From: Siphlonurus alternatus | Taxonomy: Eukaryota > Arthropoda > Insecta > Ephemeroptera > Siphlonuridae | DNA length: 64,000 nt | Direction of reading: 5' to 3' | Assembly: GCA_949825025.1 (NCBI GenBank) | Contig: OX463784.1 | Location: 10,299,431 to 10,363,430, forward strand | Shown: positions 23,387 to 34,131 of the stretch, one piece after another | Numbering within the stretch: position 1 is the stretch's first letter | Layout: the number at the start of each line of letters is the position of its first letter | Notes under the pieces: generated by a model | Seen by the model: only the letters and a program-made list of their open reading frames with translations | The model's database searches: none | Told to the model about the DNA's origin: nothing | Program-made: the position numbers and the translations under genes

Positions 23387-23629
23387 TTATATTTCAGTAT
23401 GCAATATATTGAGGTTAACGTTGCTATAAAATTGTATCGATTTATTTGATTTGGAGCATAATAAGAACTGCATTTGAAATGTGTTGGTATAAAACGCGTC
23501 ATAAACTTTTGAAGGCGATAAATTTACAAGTGCACTTAACAAATTACGTGTCATTTTTTGTTTTCTTGTTTTCAAAAAATGATGTCTTGTTGGCAGATTT
23601 TTGAACCTAGTGTGATTTCTAGTGTACTG

Positions 23630-23825
23630 TATAGTTATGTCTGTCGGGTAAAGGGACAATTGTTGATTTACATGTTAATTGATGGAAAATGACCGTTAAT
23701 TAAAAATGAAACTTGCTTTGATGGCGAAACGAGGTCATCATCCCAAGATTAACAATGAAAAAGGCTTCATCAGACATTATAAACAATGATTTGATATAAC
23801 CATTGCATGTAGAAGACTTAGGGCA
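23630..23825. mobile_element. MITE fragment related to 46000-46230
   Basis: The stretch from ATGTCTGTCGGGTAAAGGGA through TTGATTTACATGTTAA and AACAATGAAAAAGGCTTCAT to GTAGAAGACTT matches the reverse complement of the element at 46000-46230 along its length. The left part of the element is not clear here. Confidence 0.65.
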
Positions 23826-23852
23826 CTGGTGTACCAAGATGAGAAAAAATAA

Positions 23853-24000
23853 GGGGCATTCACGCCATTCACAAAGTCTTAAAGCTACATTTAGGGCTCG
23901 ATAATTTAAGACCAGAAATTTTGGGTCTAAAAAGCATGCCTAAAATCGGGCTTTAAATTATCGAGCCCTAAATGTGGCCTTAGGGCTTTGTGAATGCCCC
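23853..24000. mobile_element. Palindromic MITE with GGGGCATTCAC ends
   Basis: GGGGCATTCAC...GTGAATGCCCC with long arms (AAAGTCTTAAAG / CTTTGTG; GGGCTCGATAATTTAA / TTAAATTATCGAGCCC). The right flank is TTAA (24001-24004) and the left is ATAA, probably a mutated TTAA. A short duplication of CATTCAC sits in the left end. Same family as 44877-45007. Confidence 0.82.
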
Positions 24001-24004
24001 TTAA

Positions 24005-24679
24005 TATGTTTTATACATCTGGGTATGAGGTGGCAATACTACAGTATTTAGCCGAGTTATCACAATTTTCATAAATTTAGCTGTACATTTATTCCTTCGA
24101 AAAAAAAAATACTACTTTAATTACAGCAGATTTTAGCAAATTTTAATCCCAAAATTGTGTATCGAAATTAAGTACTTAGAATTTAAAATAATATAATTAT
24201 TTTATCTTCTTTCTTTTAATGATAAAATTTACTTCTCATTTTAAAAGCATTGAAATTAGGCTAGCTCTTTTCTTCAATATTTTCTCATAGACTATGGATC
24301 GATATTTGTATGATTACTTAAACTAGTAGCACATTGACTTGATGAAGTTAAACTTTAACTTGATTCTCGTGGTCACATCACGTCATTCAAATTTGATTAA
24401 CGTTGTTCGTGTCTCCCTCAACGTTAATATTTTATTCAGCTTTTGTGTGACCTGTTGCTTCTTTATGAATATTAAATAACTTTCCATTGATTAAAATAAT
24501 ATATAGAATGAATTTTATTTACATATGTGTCGATGTTAATTTTGTTAATTCTATAATATCGGCATTCAATTAAATATAAAATTATTTTGTAGAATAATAT
24601 TCGTTTCAAAGTATCCAACGTATAAAAATTAACTGTTTTAATATATATACATAATATAGACACTTTAAATAAGCGTGTT
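24005..24679. other. AT-rich sequence, no gene seen
   Basis: No open frame or repeat of note. Confidence 0.6.
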
Positions 24680-24900
24680 GCATGATATTTATTTATTTAT
24701 TTATTTTTATTTTGGAACTTCTTTTTGGTTGTACAAGACAAACATATGTTCAAGTCAAAATTGGACAAAATACAACATAAAAACATCAAACTTAAACACA
24801 TTTACATAAGTTATTTAACACTATCAAACACAATCACTGACAATAATAATAAAAACAAAATACAAGCCAAAGTCACCATTAATACTGATAAATTTTAGTT
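24680..24900 (-). mobile_element. 5'-truncated 3' end of a LINE related to the 870-6600 element
   Basis: A plus-strand T/A-rich (ATTT)n tail at about 24690-24715 is followed by TTGTACAAGACAAACATATG and further A-rich sequence. The same segment, with one indel, is found just inside the tail of the complete LINE at about 928-945. Only the 3' UTR remains; no coding sequence is recognisable. It abuts a (TA)n/(TATG)n repeat at 24909. Confidence 0.7.
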
Positions 24901-24908
24901 TATGTGGA

Positions 24909-24910
24909 AC

Positions 24911-24995
<85 letters not shown>

Positions 24996-25100
24996 CATAC
25001 ATACATATACACACATACATACATATACATATATATATATACATACATATACATATATATATACATACATACATATACACATACATACACACATACATAT
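24909..25100. repeat. (TA)n / (CATA)n / (CA)n compound microsatellite
   Basis: About 190 bp of alternating TA, CATA and CA tracts directly following a truncated LINE 3' end. Open frames through it are artefacts. Confidence 0.97.
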
Positions 25101-25104
25101 AATT

Positions 25105-26290
25105 TGTATTTGTAAATAGTATTAATTATTACTGTGTTTTTATTTAAATATTACCACAAAAATTAATAAATAAATTTATTAAAAAAATAAGTCATATGAT
25201 TTTAATCAAACATTATTTTATTTTTTATTTATTTATTTTTTAATTTCATTTTTCTAAATTAGTTATAAAACTTTTGTTTTAAATAAATTATTTATATGTT
25301 GTAATTAACTATCATTACACCTTTTAATGAAAATCAAATATTTTAGCCCAAGCATCTCTTGTTAACGAAAATGAAATTGTGAATTTATAGGAAATAATTT
25401 AATATCTGCACTGTGTAGAGGACTGAAATTTAAATAAATATGTACACGATTGTATTTTAAAAAAATTGAAAACACAAAATACTGAAATTATAATTACATT
25501 TTTCATGAATATTAAGGTGAAAGATTTCTAACTTTTAATATAGTTTTAATTTTTAGATTTTTACAGAAAATTATGGCAATGCAACCATATCATATAGTTA
25601 CCTTCCTTTTACACCTATCTTTTGGTAAAAAAAAAAACGTGTTCACTGTATATGTGTAAATATCATATTTTGCATAACTAGTTTAAGTTATGTTTCAAAG
25701 AGCTACATCAAGCAGAATAACAAGCTTAACTAACGTATAACGAGCTAGGTGCGTGTTGTGTTGTTTGCCGCAATAATTTGAAATTATAATGAGAAATTTC
25801 ATTTTGCAGTGCAGTAACAATAATTCACACCCTGCTGGTACTATGTGGTACAATATAAGGGTTTTAATATATACTGTCTTAACTACCGAGGTACTAAACT
25901 GAGCTACTTTACATTCCTGTCTTTATTGTAGTAATTAAGTAAATAACTTGTAAAATTTATATGCATGCAATGCTAGTTTAAGATGTTCATTATTTTTTAA
26001 AGTTGTTTATTTAATTTTGTATTTTATGTTTTAATTTAATTATCAATAAATTTCATTTATAAAATAATATGATATTATATACCGAGTTTTAAAAAAAAAA
26101 TACAAATATGTTTTTTTATTTTAAATGCGTTGTATAAAAAAATAAAGAAAGAAAATTCACTAAATTCAGCAGTTCATTGCGTTAACTTTCTTAATTAAGA
26201 AGTATTAATAGTATTAATACAATTTTTTTCTTTGATTGCAATATAACTAAAATATTAATAATTGCTAAATTTAAATAATTCTGCTGGTAT
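25105..26290. other. AT-rich sequence, no gene seen
   Basis: No open frame or repeat of note. Confidence 0.6.
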
Positions 26291-26297
26291 TGACGGA

Positions 26298-26640
26298 ATA
26301 GAGCTGATTTATGTTTACGTGAGGCGGGAGAGGGGTTTTCCTATATTAACACTTTGTGAAGGGGGCGCAGGAGGGAGGGAAAAGAGAAAGTTTTGGCAGG
26401 CCAGATTATACAGTGAGCATAGGCAAAATGACGAAAAAAAATTATAAAAAATACTTTTAACAGTTTTTTGGCGATGAGATTTTTTTTATGAGTTCTATCG
26501 TGTACTGTTAAAGTATTATTAAAGTATTTAAACTTGATTTACTTTATTAAGTTAAGTAAAAAATTACTGCACACTTTGTTTATATGCTATAGTCCGTGCA
26601 TTCTGGCCCTCCTCGCATGACGTCAGCGCAATCTCCTCTT
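26298..26640. repeat. ~340-bp dispersed repeat, copy 1
   Basis: Co-linear with 57090-57446: both begin around GAGCTGATTT, continue TTTACGTGAGGCGGGAGAGG and GGGGGCGCAGGAGGGAG, then a long A/T middle with AAAGTATTTAAACTTGATTT, and end GGCCCTCCTCGCATGACGTC. The GC-rich ends are only weakly inverted (GAGGCGGGAG / CTCCTCGC), so whether it is a MITE is uncertain. Confidence 0.75.
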
Positions 26641-27015
26641 TGAAAATATATTTTGATTTTGAATCATCTGGAAAGTAACATTTATTTCGAAATGTTATTT
26701 ATTACTAATAAAAAATGTAGATAATGCCATTTCAAAAAAGTATAATAAAAGGTGGTGAAAATACATTATCTCACCATTATTAAAGTCGATTATATTCTAT
26801 TTCCATATTAATTTTCTGTAATAATTACTCAGTACTCACATGGCAAAGGTGATGAAACGCTGAGAATCTGATCTGCAACAAAAATAAAATTTTGTCAAAC
26901 ATTTATTTTGAAGTTCACATCTGAATTTTTGTCAAGTCATCGAGACGTCATAAAACATCCAAGTCATCCATAAACTTCATTTCAACTAATGGGAAATGAC
27001 ATGTGTACGTCTCTG

Positions 27016-27198
27016 GACAACTTCTGCCTCAATTGCTGGAGCTGCAGCTTCAATAGACACATGCAAATTTGCACTTTTGGGAGATAAGAGAAGAGCACTC
27101 AGTCTATCAATATCAAAAGAGTTTTGGTTCACCACGCCTTCATAGACTGCGTGGTAACGTCTACAAACATAGCAAGAGTTAAGTTCATTGTGTCCAGT
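27016..27198. mobile_element. Copy of the TGGACACCACGAACTT MITE, inverted
   Basis: Starts CTGGACAACTTCTGCCTC and ends AAGTTCATTGTGTCCAG, with GCTGCAGCTTCAATAGACA and CATAGACTGCGTGGTAACG inside, matching the reverse orientation of 17192-17402 and 57492-57822. Confidence 0.7.
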
Positions 27199-27200
27199 TT

Positions 27201-27310
27201 TTTTTTTTTTTTTTTTCAAGGATACAACCCTAAGAGCTTACAGTACACCACCGGATTGTTCAAGCACTACCATTAATTTCTTGGAGTTTTTGCACCAAAG
27301 GGAAAAGGTA
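27201..27310 (-). mobile_element. SINE 3' fragment with poly-A tail
   Basis: A 19-bp T run at 27201-27219 followed by CCCTAAGAGCTTA, the same arrangement as the tail of the SINE at 12891. It lies directly against the MITE at 27016-27198. Only the tail-proximal part remains. Confidence 0.5.
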
Positions 27311-27394
27311 ACCATAATTACAATTTGCAGGACAATAAATCAAAGAAATATTATAAAATAATTGATTCACCCTCGTCTCGATAGATTGCATGTA

Positions 27395-27984
27395 CTGTCA
27401 ACAAATATAAGAATACCGCTGGAAGTAGACGGAAGTGGAAGTATTTTAGCTGAACTATGTACAAACGAAAATTCTATGGTTTACAGATAGTTTGAAATTC
27501 TTAAGGGAAAGAGAACTACGATCAACTGTTTTTTTAGTCCCCTTTGATTAACATGTAAACCTTAGCAGACACACGAAAGTTCTGAATTTTTTTTCAGATA
27601 TAGATTTTATTATATACCTAAAAGCCACAAAAAAAAATTAAAACAATTATTTGAGCTGATTTTTTTTAATTATTGTTATTTTCTTTTTTCCAGCATATAG
27701 GGCTTTTCCATGGAGAGCCAAACTAAAAAATTATTTAAAAAAAATCAGTTCAAATAATTGTTTTGAATTTATTTCTGTGGCTTTTAGTCTCTCAGAATTT
27801 TTGTGGGTCTGCTAAGGTTTACAATGTTTAAATGTTAATCAAATAGAACTAAAAAAAAAACTGATCGGTATTCTCTTTCCCTTAATTAATATAAATCTAT
27901 TTGCAAGGTTTCAGGTGGATTAGAATGTCCAGAAAGCTTCCACTTCCAGCTACTTCCGGTTGTAATTTTACATTAGTTGGACTG
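27395..27984. mobile_element. CCGGAAGTAGC-type MITE split by a nested insertion
   Basis: The left end (CTGTCAAC, then CTGGAAGTAGACGGAAGTGG) and right end (CCACTTCCAGCTACTTCCGG, then GTTGGACTGTA) are inverted repeats of the CCGGAAGTAGC family. A second element (27505-27881) sits inside, so the outer element was present first. Confidence 0.7.
27505..27881. mobile_element. 377-bp palindromic MITE flanked by TTAA, nested
   Basis: The ends GGGAAAGAGAA / TTCTCTTTCCC are flanked by TTAA at 27501-27504 and 27882-27885. The arms are long and mismatched (for example GTAAACCTTAGCAGAC / GTCTGCTAAGGTTTAC; CTAAAAGCCACA / TGTGGCTTTTAG). Inserted into the outer element 27395-27984. Confidence 0.85.
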
Positions 27985-27989
27985 TAAAC

Positions 27990-28810
27990 GATCAAGAGCA
28001 AGGGGCTTCCCCAAGCTGGTATATATTTCTCCATGTAGTCTGAAAAGTTACACAAAAAGGCATTGAAACCTTCAATATTGTTAGAAAAAGACGAAAGTTT
28101 TCCTGAAAGATGGAACGACCAGAATGTTTCCTTACAAATTTTATTTTTGAGATGTTTTATCAAAAGATCATATTATGAAGAAATTTTTTGACATAATTCA
28201 AACTTTCATTCAAGAAAATTTTATCAAAAAGTTACCAAAGAGCTTTTGATATTGACCAGGAATTCATTCAAAATTAATAAAACTTGAGAAGAAGAAAATC
28301 GGAGAAGAAAATTGCTTCATATACCATTAAAACAAACGTCAGATCAGAAATTACCTGAAATTCTTTTATTTGAGGATAGTATTTTAACAATGAAATCGAT
28401 TGATATACTACTTGGTTTAAAAATAGATAGCAAATATATAAAATGAGAATCAGCTATCTTCAGTAAAAAATTATTATTACGCTTTTTCCTTACAAAATAC
28501 TAAAATAGAAACAAGTATAAACTCTTGGTGATTCGTTTTTTTTACATGCTATATTACTAAATAATTAATTTACTAATAGCCATAAAACCATTATAAATTA
28601 AATAATTGCATCTTCATTGTGATTTTTAATTAATAAAATCACCAACTGACTATTATCCTGATACACTGATGTGTAAATTAACAATGAAAACTTCAATTGT
28701 ATTGTATATAATAATGTCATTATCAATTAAAAAAAATGTATGAATTTTTTATTGAAGAAATTAATAGTTTTGTTACCTTTCTTCCGAGTTTGAACAAAAT
28801 CTTTACAGCA
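27990..28810. other. AT-rich sequence, no gene seen
   Basis: An 88-codon minus-strand frame overlaps 27897-28163 but partly covers a MITE end and has no recognisable domain. Confidence 0.5.
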
Positions 28811-28812
28811 TA

Positions 28813-29025
28813 CAGTCAAATTTACATAATATTCCCTCCGGAAGTAGCCGGAAGTATAAGGTTTTTGGTCTTTCTAATCGTATTTCAGTGTTAAAATTTC
28901 ACACATAGGTCAGTACTTCTACTCCAAACCACTTTGTAAAGTTTCAAAACTAAATTACAAACAGAAGAGCTGCAGACCTCTCACTTCCGGCTACTTCCGG
29001 AAGGAATATTAAATTAATTTGACTG
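28813..29025. mobile_element. 213-bp MITE, TA target, CAGTCAAATT ends (copy 1)
   Basis: CAGTCAAATT at the left and AATTTGACTG at the right are flanked by TA (28811-28812, 29026-29027). Subterminal CTCCGGAAGTAGCCGGAAGT is mirrored at the right. A TA duplication is typical of Tc1/mariner-type elements. Further copies: 37344-37556, 44043-44255, 49237-49456 and a divergent one at 27395-27984. Confidence 0.9.
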
Positions 29026-29155
29026 TAATTTTAATCCGCACCTCCTGAAGGCGTTTAGGCCCTATTCTGTTATTAAGAAGAGACACACATTCAGGGTACT
29101 TAGTGCACATTTTCAATATTCTTTTTTTGGTAAAATTAAAAAATAGAAACAATTT

Positions 29156-29261
29156 TGTACACGTGTCGGCTTGGAAAATTTCCCAGCACTTGCACTTCTG
29201 TGCTATTTTTCCGCGACTAGGTGATTAATAAAGAGAAATTTTCCGAGGAGACGACTGTACC
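29156..29261. mobile_element. Short MITE with TGTACACGTGTCGGC ends
   Basis: The left TGTAC...TTGGAAAATTTCCC and right GAGAAATTTTCCGAGG...GACTGTAC are inverted. A relative is at 53842-53961. Confidence 0.7.
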
Positions 29262-29650
29262 TTTTATTAACTTATATAACAATACATCAAGTAAGCTTTT
29301 TACTAATGTAAAAGTGAGATGAAAAATATCCATTATAAAAAATCAATAAGTTCAGATTTCAATTAAAATCAATATCGAATTCATTACAAATAAATCCATC
29401 AAGATATTGAATGTATATTGTAATAATAGAGAGATTTTTATTAAAATATATTGTATAGCTTTTATTGACAGAAATATATGATATGACAATAATAAAGTCT
29501 ACAATTTCCAATCAATTTAAAAAATTGATGTAAAAAATAAAAATACATTTCTTGCGTTTCATGAGATAAAAAGCATTAAAATTTAATATTAAACCTAGTG
29601 GAAGTTTTTAAAAAAATATATAAATACAAAGTAAGAAAATGCCATTAAAT

Positions 29651-30173
29651 TAGTGTTGTAAAAACGCACGCGCACTTTACTTTAGCGCATTTTCTAGAAA
29701 ATGCGCGCGCGCACATTAGAAAGTGCGCGCATTTTCTTATTTGCGGAAAAATTTGAATTGCATTAAAAGAACCCTAAATTTCGATATTCTGCAAGCACTA
29801 AAGCTAAATGAAGTCGTTAAACAAGTTTTTACTTATAAAAAGTGCATTAAAAATTAAATTCACTAATATAACTGCACAACAAATATATTATAAAAATTTA
29901 TTGGAAAATACTTTGAAACTGGAAATATTTAATCTTGGGAACAATTTTAATTGCATATCAAGTGATTAAATTACTTTTCATAGTTATATTTAACATTTTT
30001 AATTATTTTTAAGAAGGTACTTAGCTGTGACCAATCAGCAAGCAGAGTGAACGCGCCACTTTTTAAAAAACGCACTTTCTATTGCGCGACCGCACATTCT
30101 AACGCGCATTTTCTAATGTGCGCGCGCGCATTTTCTAAAATGCGCTGCGAACGTTCGCTTTTTTACAACACTA
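29651..30173. mobile_element. MITE with CG-rich termini and AT-rich core
   Basis: TAGTGTTGTAAAAA...CACTA ends with inverted subterminal GCGCATTTTCTAGAAAATGC / GCATTTTCTAAAATGCGC and long alternating GCGCGCGC tracts in both ends. The 523-bp element has an AT-rich, non-coding centre. TA at both ends may be the target duplication. Confidence 0.82.
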
Positions 30174-30719
30174 AAATAGAAGATATTAAAATACTTTAAT
30201 AAAACACTATCTTAGTTTATACTCCTTGAGTATGCATGAGTTAAATTGGCTTTTTGTGAACGCTTTTGTGTAATTGTTTATCTTTTAGTAATGATAAAAA
30301 GGGGTTTGACTTAACTTTAAGGTTTTCTTTATGTTTGAAAAGTTTTAATTATTTTGTCTGCATTGGTAACATGTTTTTGACATTATTTTAACAATTTAGG
30401 AGATATTTCTTGTTAATTACTTAAAGTTGTATAAGTATCATTAACTTTAAAGTAATGTTAAATATATCTTGGTATTCATTTAATGTATTTTAATAAAGTG
30501 AAATTTATAGTGTGATATTTGATATATAAAGCTTAAAAGAAATATATGATGAAACTTGGGAAAACATTTTATATAAACCTTTTAATTGTGCTTGACTGAG
30601 AAAGTGTAATTTTAATATAAAGCCACAATTTTAATTAAACTTAAGTAATTTTTTCTATAGTAACTAACAACAATAAGTTCTTTATTAATTTTCATCACTC
30701 AATAGCCCCATACGTTGCT
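30174..30719. other. AT-rich sequence, no gene seen
   Basis: No open frame or repeat of note. Confidence 0.6.
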
Positions 30720-30930
30720 AAATTTTCATCAGCTTACTTCAGTTAAGCATCATATTGTGTTTAGTTGCTGGATTGGTGACCATTTTGGACAAATATTACT
30801 ACCCCTCCCCAGTTGAACTTGGAACTGTGTTTTCGCTTTTAACCATTGAACTTTTAGTTCATTAACAAAAAATACGTTATAGCGTCCATTCGGAATATAA
30901 AGTTTCCACTGTTCCTTTAGTCACATGTAA
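30720..30930 (+). mobile_element. Degraded 5S-derived SINE
   Basis: CAGTTAAGCATC, then TTTAGTTGCTGGATTGGTGA and CCATTTTGGAC, then ACCATTGAACTT, GTTCATTAACAAAAAATACG and TATAGCGTCCATTC follow the order of the SINE at 58085-58438 with many substitutions. Old copy. Confidence 0.65.
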
Positions 30931-31176
30931 ATACTAAAAACCTTACCTGCCCCTCTTTTTTGATAAGCCCTTGAAACATAAAGGTTATATTTTTTACAAG
31001 TTTTGGGGTGTTAATTTATTAAGAATAAAATTGTGATGATTTGATTAAAACGTAAAACTATTAATTCAAAATATAAACCTATATAATACTTCGAACATAC
31101 AAAATACCTTCTGAAATTATTTTGAAGGTTATTGAAATGTGTAATAATGATGGGAATTGGCTGTTTGATCAAGTAA

Positions 31177-31182
<6 letters not shown>

Positions 31183-31266
<84 letters not shown>
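31183..31266. repeat. (GA)n microsatellite
   Basis: 84 bp of uninterrupted GA. Confidence 0.98.
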
Positions 31267-31269
<3 letters not shown>

Positions 31270-31837
31270 TACCATCATTTTAACATGAAATGGCATAGTA
31301 GCATAGTACCATACTAGCCCCATGAGGTCCATAATATAGAAAATAAAGCACAAAGAGAAGATTATGTTCTTTGGTACGATATCTTCGAGTCTTATAATGC
31401 TGATAGATTGTTCATATAAATAAACTTAAGTATAATATAGATGATCGTTATTGGAAATATAAATTAAAGTATTTTCTCCTGATCAGCTCTTTCACAAAAT
31501 GTGTTATATAAAAAGAAAAGAAAATCCCATGTCGAAATGGGCAGTCTGTAATAAGGTCAATAAGAATAATAAATTTAATTAATTTTCATTTAGGGAGTTA
31601 TTAATAGTTACAAAGTAATTAATGAACAAGTAACAATTTCTATAAAATTCGTTTCGTTATTTTTTCTTACACTTATAAACTTAAGAAAATACTTATTGAA
31701 ATTGAAAAAAGATCTGCGTTTTAACTCTATTACGGAAAATCATCTCAGTAGCAAATTTAATGCTTCGTGAATTTTACCTTGTCAATTTAAATATTTATTT
31801 AAATAAAAAAACAAATTCTAACAATAAATGATGATTA
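31270..31837. other. AT-rich sequence, no gene seen
   Basis: Contains TCGAAATGGGCAGTCTGTAA at about 31534, a weak relative of the palindrome at 41905-41942. Confidence 0.5.
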
Positions 31838-32097
31838 TACAGAGTGAACCACAATTCGCGTGCCAACTTTTTTCGTTAATTTGGTATTGCAAAAATTTTC
31901 GTACAAACTTCAAACTTGGTACACTTGTAGCTGAGGGTTGTAAAAATTAGTTCAGGGTGTCAAAATTTTTATTGGACACCAATAACACCCCTTTCAGGGG
32001 TGGTTTTTAAAAAAATTATTTCCGCCTTATGGGAATTCAATGTTAAATACAACTTTTTTTGAAATCATTGGAATTTTGCGGAAAAAGTTTCTAGCAT

Positions 32098-32690
32098 AGG
32101 GTAATCGACCGTCCTGAACTCAGAAATAATTTTAGATTTTTTCCCCGACGCACCCCTGAGGGTGGAGACCTACCCCTAAAATCCATTTTCCTTAAAAATT
32201 GTGCTAAAATTATGAAATTAATTTTCAAGGGGTAATCGACCCTCCTGAACTCGGAAATAATTTTAGATTTTTTCCCCGACGCACCCCCGAGGGTGGAGAC
32301 CTACCCCTAAAATCCATTTTCCTTAAAAATTGTGCTAAAATTATGAAATTAATTTTCAAGGGGTAATCGACCCTCCTGAACTCAGAAATAATTTTAGATT
32401 TTTTCCCCGACGCACCCCTGAGGGTGGAGACCTACCCCTAAAATCCATTTTCCTTAAAAATTGTGCTAAAATTATGAAATTAATTTTCAAGGGGTAATCG
32501 ACCCTCCTGAATTTGGAAATAATTTTAAATTTTTTCTTTGACGCACCCCTGAGGTTGGAGACTTACCCCTAAAATCCATTTTCCTTAAAAATTGTGAAAT
32601 TAATTTCCTAGGTGTAATTGACCCTCCTGAACTCGGAATTAATTTTAGATTTTTTTCCCCGATGCAACTCTGAGGGGAAACTAGCTGCTA
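32098..32690. repeat. Tandem 131-bp units, left arm of foldback element
   Basis: Units contain GGTAATCGACCCTCCTGAAC, TTTTTCCCCGACGCACCCC and CCTACCCCTAAAATCC. The spacing is 131, 131, 131 then 120 bp. The inverted counterpart lies in the right arm. Confidence 0.9.
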
Positions 32691-33259
32691 CCCACCATAT
32701 CCTTCTTTCTTAATTATCGAGTAGAAATTGCGAATTAATTTTTTTTCAGGATGTATCGAAATTTTTCAGAGAAAAAATATCCCAGACTGACCCCTTCACT
32801 TGCAGCATGACAGTGGTTTCACTCAATGTGACCACCGTTAATTGGCGTGATGGCACATGTTGGTCCGCTCAACGTGGCTATGTGTGTAGGTGCATAGCCT
32901 CTAACATCTGAGGTGTGACTAATTCCATGCAACGTCTGATCTCCACTTTCTGTTTGTCAATTCGTCTCAAATCTCTTCTTTTGTGAACATTTTTCTTCAG
33001 AAAGAGATTTGAGACCATTGACGAGCTAAAAGTGACAGACGTTATGTGGAATTGGTTACATCTCAGTTGTTAAAGACACACATAGCCTCGTTGTGCAGAC
33101 CAACATGTGCCTTCACGCCATGCAATTAACGGTGAACACATCCATCGTCATGCTGCAAGTGAAGAGGTGAGTCTGTGATTTTTTTTTTTATGAAAGATTT
33201 TGATAAATTCCGAAAAAAAAATTTAATTCACAATTTCTACTCGATTATTAAGGAGAAAA

Positions 33260-33870
33260 GATATGGTGGCTAGCCGTTGACCCTCAGGGTTGCGTTAGGG
33301 AAAAAATCTACAAAATTATTTCCGAGTTCAGAAGTGTAGAGTACACCATGAAAATTAATTTTACAATTTTATCACAATTTTTAAGGAAAATGGATTTTAG
33401 GGGTAGTTCTCCACCCTCAGGTGTGCGTCGGGGAAAAAATCTAAAATTATTTCCGAGTTCAGGAGGGTCGATTACTCCTTGAAAATTAATTTCATAATTT
33501 TAGCACAATTTTTAAGAAAAATGGATTTTAGGGGTAGGTTTTTACCCTCAGGGGTGCGTCAGGGAAAAAAATCTAAAATTATTTCCGAGTTCAGGAGGGT
33601 CGATTACCCCTTGAAAATTAATTTCATAATTTTAGCACAATTTTTAAGGAAAATGGATTTTAGGGGTAGGTCTCCACCCTCAGGGGTGCGTCGGGGAAAA
33701 AATTAAAATTATTTCCGAGTTCAGGAGGGTCGATTACCCCTTGAAAATTAATTTCATAATTTTAGCACAATTTTTAAGGAAAATGGAATTTAGGGGTAGG
33801 TCTCCACCCTCAGGGGTGCGTTGGGGAAAAAATCTAAAATTATTTCTGAGTTCAGGACGGTCGATTACCC
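33260..33870. repeat. Tandem 131-bp units, right arm of foldback element
   Basis: Reverse-complement counterpart of 32098-32690; units contain GTTCAGGAGGGTCGATTACC and AAAATGGATTTTAGGGGTAG. Confidence 0.9.
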
Positions 33871-34131
33871 TATGCTAGAAACTTTTTCCGCAAAATTCCA
33901 ATGATTTCAAAAAAAGTTGTATTTAACATTGAATTTCCATAAGGCGAAAATAATTTTTTTAAAAACCACCCCTGAAAGGGGTGTAATTGGTGTCCAATAA
34001 AAATTTTGACACCCTGAACTAATTTTTACAACCCTCAGCTACAAGTGTACCAAATTTGAAGTTTGTACGAAAATTTTTGCAATACCAAATTTACGAAAAA
34101 AGTTGGCACGCGAATTGTGGTTCACTCTGTA

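Larger units (their letters stand above)
31840..34129. mobile_element. 2.29-kb foldback element with tandem repeats in each arm
   Basis: The ends CAGAGTGAACCACAATTCGC and reverse complement are flanked by TA (31838-31839, 34130-34131), fitting a Tc1/mariner-type target. The two about 1.1-kb arms pair across a centre near 32985. Each arm holds about four to five tandem units of about 131 bp (left-arm phase points 32101, 32232, 32363, 32494, 32614; mirrored between about 33300 and 33860). The inner part also pairs (GTCTCAAATCTCTTCT / AGAAAGAGATTTGAGAC). There is no transposase frame; the 75-codon plus-strand frame at 33479 is just the tandem repeat. Confidence 0.93.

Noticed and set aside
33479..33706. 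75-codon plus-strand frame with an internal duplication
   Set aside because: It is the tandem 131-bp repeat in the foldback arm.
31840..34129. CRISPR-like array (131-bp spaced repeats)
   Set aside because: Units are directly abutting tandem repeats in mirrored arms, not short repeats with unique spacers, and the genome is eukaryotic.
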